Assembly: GCA_012932295.1 (NCBI GenBank)
Contig: JAAONU010000010.1
Span: 25,480,977 to 25,544,976 of the forward strand
Length of the DNA stretch: 64,000 nucleotides
Origin: Cyclina sinensis
Taxonomy: Eukaryota > Mollusca > Bivalvia > Venerida > Veneridae
Direction of reading: 5' to 3'
Made by a program: the position numbers and the translations under genes. This document shows, one piece after another, positions 58,667 through 64,000 of this stretch (its first letter is position 1; each line of letters begins with the position of its first letter). The notes beneath the pieces are model-generated. The model was given only the letters and a program-made list of their open reading frames with translations, was not told the origin of the DNA and did not search any database.

Positions 58667-58805
58667 GATAATAGAATCTGGATCCTCTGATAACCAGGTC
58701 TGGTACTTCCAATGTGTTGCCCACAATTGTGTGAAGAATGGTACCTTTACTCCACAGATGGTTTCTTTCTTTCTTGAAGAAACGTACATATGGCCATTCA
58801 TCCAC
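58667..58805 (-). CDS. Isolated internal exon, unknown gene
   Basis: The acceptor CTTATTTTCCAG ends at 58806; the donor GTAAGTTA starts at 58666. The 139-bp exon is open in the frame VDEWPYVRFFKKERNHLW, SKGTILHTIVGN, TLEVPDLVIRGSRFYY. Strong splice sites and coding look, but no family recognised. It lies between the broken transposon protein and the OTU cassette on the same strand, so it may belong to either. Confidence 0.5.
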
Positions 58806-60125
58806 CTGGAAAATAAGCATAAATTGACACAAATACAAATTTATGCTATGTCTGACAGTGTCTTCCTTTGGCAAAAAGTAGGTTTTCATCTGAATGCATT
58901 ACCTCTGCTGTAAATATAGAACATTACTATTTATTCAAAATTCAAATAGAAGGAATCTAATTATAATGCAAGTTTATATTTATGGGTGAAACTTGGTATT
59001 TAAAGCATGGTATTTTGGAAAAAACAGGAAGATAAAAATGGTAATTAAAAAAAAATATTTTTTCTGTCAAAATCTGTATACTGTAGTAAATTGGTCAATA
59101 ACTACCTTTGAAATAAAAACAAATTTTGTGCATAAACAAATCACTTTCAACAGACATTTTATAACTTCCTGATATCTTCAAATAACTAAATAATACAAAA
59201 ATGACAACAGCTTCATCCAGATCAAAGAACAATGATTGCTCAACTGTAAAAACAATTTGCTTAGACTTACAACTGCAGGTAATATTTCCGTGCCATGGGA
59301 CACATTGATATACGTCCCTGTTTTGTAACTGTTTCAAAAAGATTGTGCTATTAGGTAAAAGCCTATTCAAAATTGACATTACTTTAAACAAATATTGAGA
59401 AATCAGTTGCAAATCAGAATAAATCGTTAGTTGGAATTGTTTGCAACTTCCAATGCGATTTTGGGGATTGAATATATTAGTTTATAACCCAGCGTTAACT
59501 TTAGTAATGTAGTTACAGCTTTAATCGTGTTAAAATTAATTATCATGCCTTAAATAAATTAGTCTACAATGTTTATACTCTGCTTGCCTTATAAGTTTGC
59601 TAAAAAGGTTGAGGTTTTTCGAGCTCTTTACCTGGTGTCAACCCCGGATGGTGTCATAGTGATGTCAGATGGACTGTTATGGGATGAATCGGAATGATTG
59701 TCTAGTGCTGTCTGGCATCAGTGGCTCCATCTCGTAACTGTGCAAATTACAAGTTTAGCAATGTAGTTGTCTATCTAAAATGTCATATACAGCCTTCTAA
59801 AAATAACAAAAACTGTATAACCAAATGTCCCCCTTTACATGTCGTGTCGTGGTTTTACCTAATGTTACATACATGCTTTCCATGTTATTATATGTATCTT
59901 TTTCATGTACCCTTGCAATGGTGTTTGTCTGGACTGTGGGAATTTCTGTATTCATGACTCCCTGATCAACTTATTTAAAGTTTACATTGATGATATCTTT
60001 AGTAAGTTTTAAAATGCAATTTCAGATATTCTATAAAACTAAGATTATATCAAACAGTTTGCAGGTAATTAAGTTATCAATGTAATGTGTTACCCATATG
60101 TACAAAAGTTACTGAAACTTTCACT

Positions 60126-61583
60126 TTACATTGACTGAATTTCACGTCCAGACAAGTCTGTTTTGTCTTTCCACGAACTGGAAACCTCAATGGTACATGT
60201 AGCCTTGGCTAACTCCTCAATTTCCCTAGCTGTGGTGGTGCTTTCATGTAGTATGGTGGTGCCATCAGGCGTGGGGCAGCTTGAGGACCTGTGCAATAAG
60301 TGTATTAATGAACATAATTTGTTTAACACCAAAAAAGAATTATTCACAGAGAATTTGCACTGTACTTTTATTCCTGTTGGATAATGTAAAATGAACGTAA
60401 ATATCCTGATTTGAAAAAGGCAGTAAATATAATGTTTGATAATTACCTGCACTTGGCTAATGATGGAAGACATCCAAATACATAAGCAAGTCTAGTTACC
60501 AAGCATTTTTAATATACGATATTATTTAGGCCATTGACCATTTACGAAAACTTAACCAACATTAACGGCTGGTTTATGACAATAGCTTCGCTTTTTTTTG
60601 CAAAAGTGGAGCTAACAAGTTCTGAAAGTACATAAACTTACAGTGTGTTAAGAATGGTGTCCATCATGGTATCATCTAGTGATAGGTCCCCATCTTCTTC
60701 ACTGAAGTCAAAGCTGTCAGTCATGCCACTTAAGTCTCCCATCATATCAGTCAAATATGACAGTCGTATTATAGGTAACAGTGGCACGGAATGGTTTGGA
60801 ATCCAATTTTGTGGTTCCATATCTGTTCTCGTAGATGTCCACATTACTGTAACTTTTGCTTCACTGTGGTCCTCTTGCCTTGGAAGTATGTTTCTATTCA
60901 GCACCAGCTTTACAGAACCCTGACCTATGTTTGGGTATAATGAATAGATTTTCTTTTGAAGAACAGAGCTTCTACAAGACGAATAACTGCCATATGCCCA
61001 TACATTCAGCTCTTTTACAGATTTTCGCTGTCTCTTCTTTAAATATTTTTTTAGGGACTTCTTTTGTGACTTTGGTTCCAGGTATATATTGCTCCGAAAA
61101 CATTGTGTAAGTCTGGTCAAGGAGTTTGGATACTTGATCTGTGAAGCTTCCACCTCTGTTCAAATAACCATTATTGATGTACAAGTCCGAGTTCAAACAC
61201 AGTTCAATGGCTATTCTCAATCTCATTTCTTCATGTGGACTTTCATTGCCAAATAACAATATGCTACTTGTTCTAGGCAAACAGCTGCCAACAGCTGTCA
61301 TATTCATTGGCAACATTCTTTCAGTGCGTATTTGCTCCGGAATAGGTGTCAGAGCTATCTGATCGGCTTTGTATTTCCCCTCTGCAAAACTGAACTGACC
61401 GTCAACTGCTTCTAATGGATACTTATTGATTTCAGTTTGAAGAGTTGAGCTTACTTCCTTCAATTTTGCAAATCCTTCTGATCCTGCTAGTTCCATTAGG
61501 GTTAATAATGAACTAAAATACTGCTGACGTTCACTTTCTGCATTTGTTTGGTCATTCTTTGGTTTTACTTCAGATTGTTTCAC
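60126..61583 (-). pseudogene. OTU-like cysteine protease domain protein (second), with 3' exon
   Basis: Frames 61583-60972 and 61153-60642 overlap, with one frameshift near 61000. Motifs: NMTAVGSCLPRTSSILLFGN (Cys; the usual Asp is Val), EMRLRIAIELCLNSDLYINN, YTMFSEQYIPGTK, AECMGIWQLF, then SSVLQKKIYSLYPNIG, VMWTSTRTDM and WIPNHSVPLLPI (His). The exon ends at 60642 with donor GTAAGT. Exon 60288-60126 follows in the same phase after acceptor GCACAG and ends at a TAA (TARE IEEL-type helix, then SGREIQSM). The family is the OTU-like proteins carried in many invertebrate transposons, also related to vertnin-like sequences. Loss of the Asp and the frameshift suggest an inactive copy. Confidence 0.65.
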
Positions 61584-61642
61584 TGTTTTACATTTTCTCT
61601 GTTTGTCATCTGTTTGTCTTGCTTCACCTGACTTTGGCTTTT

Positions 61643-63643
61643 CTAATTTGGACTTCTTTGATTCACCTGCTTGAGTTTTTTTGACTTTGCTTGTTCTGCA
61701 AGGGTTTTCCCTTTAAATGAGTTTACATACTTTGAATTCAGACAATCTGGGTTGCCAGCACAACACTTCATGCAAAAGCACGACAAATTTCGTACCTTGA
61801 ATGTGTTTCCGGTTTGAAGATTCAATGCTTGGTGGATTTTTTTTCATTACATCAGTTCTCTCTCTGTCTATTTCCCCTAATTTCACTAAATGAAATGTTC
61901 TTTTCGAAAATGGAGAGTCTGATTCCAAATTTTCGTTACAATATTTGTATAAATCTTCTGCATTATTGATAACCGCCTGATTAGCTACAATAGCACTATC
62001 AACACACCGATTCACAACACCGATTTCAGCATCACATTGGCTTTTGCTATGTTCTGAATCGAAGTAATTTTGATTGATAACTAGTTTTGAATGTGCCAAT
62101 TCAGCAAACAGTCACTTTGACTTATACTGTGAGCTACATCCATCGCTTAAGATTATTTTCCTATTCCATATTTCTTTTCAAGTTCAAGATCAACTATTTC
62201 CTGAAAATGCTGAACTGCATATTGATCATGTTCGTTATCCTCTGAGATCACTATACTTGAATTTCTTACTAAACCAGTGTCTAACTTGTAATATTTAACT
62301 ATTGGATGCATTCTAATTTAGCTGGCTGTGTAGAAAGCTTCCTTGATCTCATCTTGGTATTTGACCTCCCTGTTCTTAGCAAAGTCCATGACTTGTAAAA
62401 TGTCACCAGTGGAAAAATGATTCTTGATCTGATTGAACTGAGCATTTTGCCAATGAGCTGTGTGAATGTGTTGGAAATAGCTAATTCCTTGAGCTGGCCT
62501 CTTAAGATCATTTTCAACAAACTCCCTCAAGCATGCCTGCTTGTTGCCCCTCTTTGTAACAACTTCTCTTTTGCGTTCACCATTTTCTGTCTCTTTGTAC
62601 TCCCATCTGAACCAAGTTAATGGTTTATCATCGTGAATGGTATGATAATACACATTCAAGGTATCCATATAGTTCCTGCATTTACTGCAGGTACCATTTA
62701 TGCAGGCTGGGTCATGATATCTTTGGCCATCACGCTGTGGGCAGAGCACAATATCTATAACATCACTTTCACTTGTTTTTTTCTTATCTTTCTGAACAAC
62801 AGCTCTACTTAAAGAAAGCATTTTGTAACGAACATTGATGCAATAAACACAGCAACAGAATTCCCTATCAGAAACTCTTAATAGACGCACATTCTTTGTC
62901 CGCAATGCAGCAAACTTGCCAAGGCTCACACGTTTTGTTGGATTTTCAGCTAGATATTAACAATGTGCAGCTTTGAGAGAGACTTGCATTGCATACCCTG
63001 GTCCATCCTTCGTAACATGTCTCTTCCCTGGCAAGACCCTGGAAATATCTCCCCGAAGGAAAAACGCCTGAATCGATTTTGTATCAACGTGGGATTTTCT
63101 TTTCATGATGGATCCAGTTCTATGTCCGATGTTCTATATTGTTTAGCTAAATGTTCAGCGACAATGACAGAGGATTTTGAACTTTTCAATCTCTGTTTAA
63201 GAGCTATTACCTTTCTGGCAGAAGTCGGCTTTGAAGTTTTCAGCTTTTATAGAGGTTCTAGTTTCCTTGGTGATGCTTTGGACAGCACATTATCCGTAAC
63301 CTTTGCAAATTTTGTTGGTGATTTAGGTATACTTTTTTGTACCTTTGATGTGATATTATACTCTGTCTTTTTAGACGCAAATGGACTTCCAACTGGACTC
63401 CCTTCTGTGCTTGTTGGTGTTGATAATGCCTTTGGTTTTGCTGCTACTCTTCTTTTTTCCTGTTTTCTCTCCCTGTCTTTTTTCCTTATCCACATCTTTT
63501 TTTTGCCATGACATTTCATGTCTTTCCTGTCTTTTCTTTTGCCTGTTGTATTCCCTTTTTGTTTCAATGGTGTTCCTTGTTTGGGGTTTTGTAGCCTTTG
63601 TGCTATGTGCTGATTTTTTTATCTCTTGTTTCTTTTTCTCCAT
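61643..63643 (-). pseudogene. DDE transposase-like protein of the OTU-bearing cassette, broken
   Basis: N-terminal part (about 63643-63250) is Lys/Arg-rich (KKDRERKQEKRR) followed by TPTSTEGSPVGSP and SPTKFAKVTD segments. Then 62929-62318: LGKFAALRTKNVRLL, CCCVYCINV, HDPACINGTCSKC zinc-like cluster and ILQVMDFAKNREVKYQDEI (first Asp). Next 62310-62140: MHPIVKYY and EHDQYAVQHF, then ILSDGCSSQYKSK (second Asp). From 62099: SKSQCDAEIGVVN (Glu) and a Cys-rich C-terminus at 61825-61643 (LSCFCMKCCAGNPDC). Frame changes and a stop lie at about 62940-63250, 62315, 62115 and 61840. The order suggests a DDE transposase directly upstream of the OTU gene. The superfamily is not certain. Confidence 0.6.
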
Positions 63644-63817
63644 ATACCTGTGAATATGGTTAAGCAGGAGCTATTTATAAAACCAATTCCTACGAATTAG
63701 GTTTCATCACAAACAATAAAAGGATTCAGGAGGAGATTCAACAATAGTTTACAGTGCTCACACAATAACGGACATTGATAAATTGCAATAATTAACTCAC
63801 TCACTATGATCCTTTCC

Positions 63818-63880
63818 TGCTCAGGTGAGCTAATAAGAGGGCCCATTGGGCCCTCATGAGCCTTGTGGTTTTGAAAAGAT
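63818..63880. repeat. Short inverted repeat at the edge of a bivalve-type repeat
   Basis: GAGGGCCC-ATT-GGGCCCTC is an 8-bp perfect hairpin near 63837-63855, followed by ATGAGCC. The sequence CTGCTCAGGTGAGCTAA just before it is of a type I associate with interspersed bivalve repeats (from memory, unchecked). Confidence 0.5.
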
Positions 63881-64000
63881 TCTTATTTTTCTTACATAAG
63901 TCTAAAAAGGAGTTGACTTTTAATACTCTATAAGGCTAAGAGAACCACAGTTTTGCAGGGATTTCATTTATTTTGAAATTTTCAGTGAGGATCAACATTG

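Noticed and set aside
62963..63653. Plus-strand Phe/Leu/Ser-rich frames near the right end
   Set aside because: They are the complement of the Lys/Glu-rich N-terminus of the transposase-like gene on the minus strand.

Overview
The window looks like animal nuclear DNA, most likely from a bivalve mollusc. This is an inference from AT-rich sequence, GT-AG introns with long T-rich acceptors, several TIR-bounded repeats with 145-162 bp internal units and GTCCGTCCG-type stretches of the kind common in bivalves, and the mix of transposon families. I see no bacterial operons, rRNA, tRNA or CRISPR array. Almost every coding feature lies on the minus strand. Layout, left to right. 0.35-2.55 kb: a 117-bp tandem repeat and four in-frame minus-strand exons of an unrecognised gene. 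3.6-14 kb: a broken env-bearing Ty3/gypsy element (gag 13.8-12.8, protease 12.8, RT/RNase H 10.9-9.0, integrase 8.95-7.7, small ORF 7.5, env 7.15-5.3 kb). An intact Tc1 transposon (11028-12535) sits in its protease, and a truncated Tc1 copy at 3869-5054 is 99.7% identical to it. 14.9-15.2 kb: a repeat with two 145-bp units. 16.4-16.9 kb: a long imperfect inverted repeat. 17-22.4 kb: an unusual minus-strand cassette of a Ginger/KRBA2-like integrase, an OTU cysteine-protease domain and, across a predicted in-frame intron, 18-residue acidic repeats plus an F-box. A 1.74-kb TIR element carrying about 12 145-bp repeats interrupts the integrase. 23.3-24.6 kb: two more repeat elements. 25.1-26.3 kb: a SAM-domain (SAMD3-like) pseudogene. 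26.6-28.3 kb: a 5' fragment of a DIRS-like retrotransposon. 28.6-29.15 kb: a 52-bp minisatellite. 29.65-36.3 kb: BEL/Pao element 1, truncated and split by repeats. 37-37.9 kb: a PIF/Harbinger transposase remnant (+). 40.8-55.1 kb: a minus-strand split gene with a Myb/SANT-like domain and a coiled coil. Its fourth resolved intron holds a complete BEL/Pao element 2 (42694-50776, 583-bp LTRs, TSD ATAAT) inserted 24 bp from a splice acceptor. A 674-bp MITE (8-bp TSD ACATGAAT) lies in another intron. 56.3-57.4 kb: a broken transposon-type protein. 60.1-63.6 kb: a second transposase-plus-OTU cassette. How it fits together: the window is a nested pile of mobile elements of very different ages around a few split genes. 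Two unrelated DNA-transposon cassettes both carry OTU-type (deubiquitinase-like) domains, and one joins it by predicted splicing to an F-box. That pairing of ubiquitin-removing and ubiquitin-ligase-adaptor modules is the most novel thing I see. The second theme is recent activity: two near-identical Tc1 copies and one BEL/Pao copy with about 98% identical LTRs.
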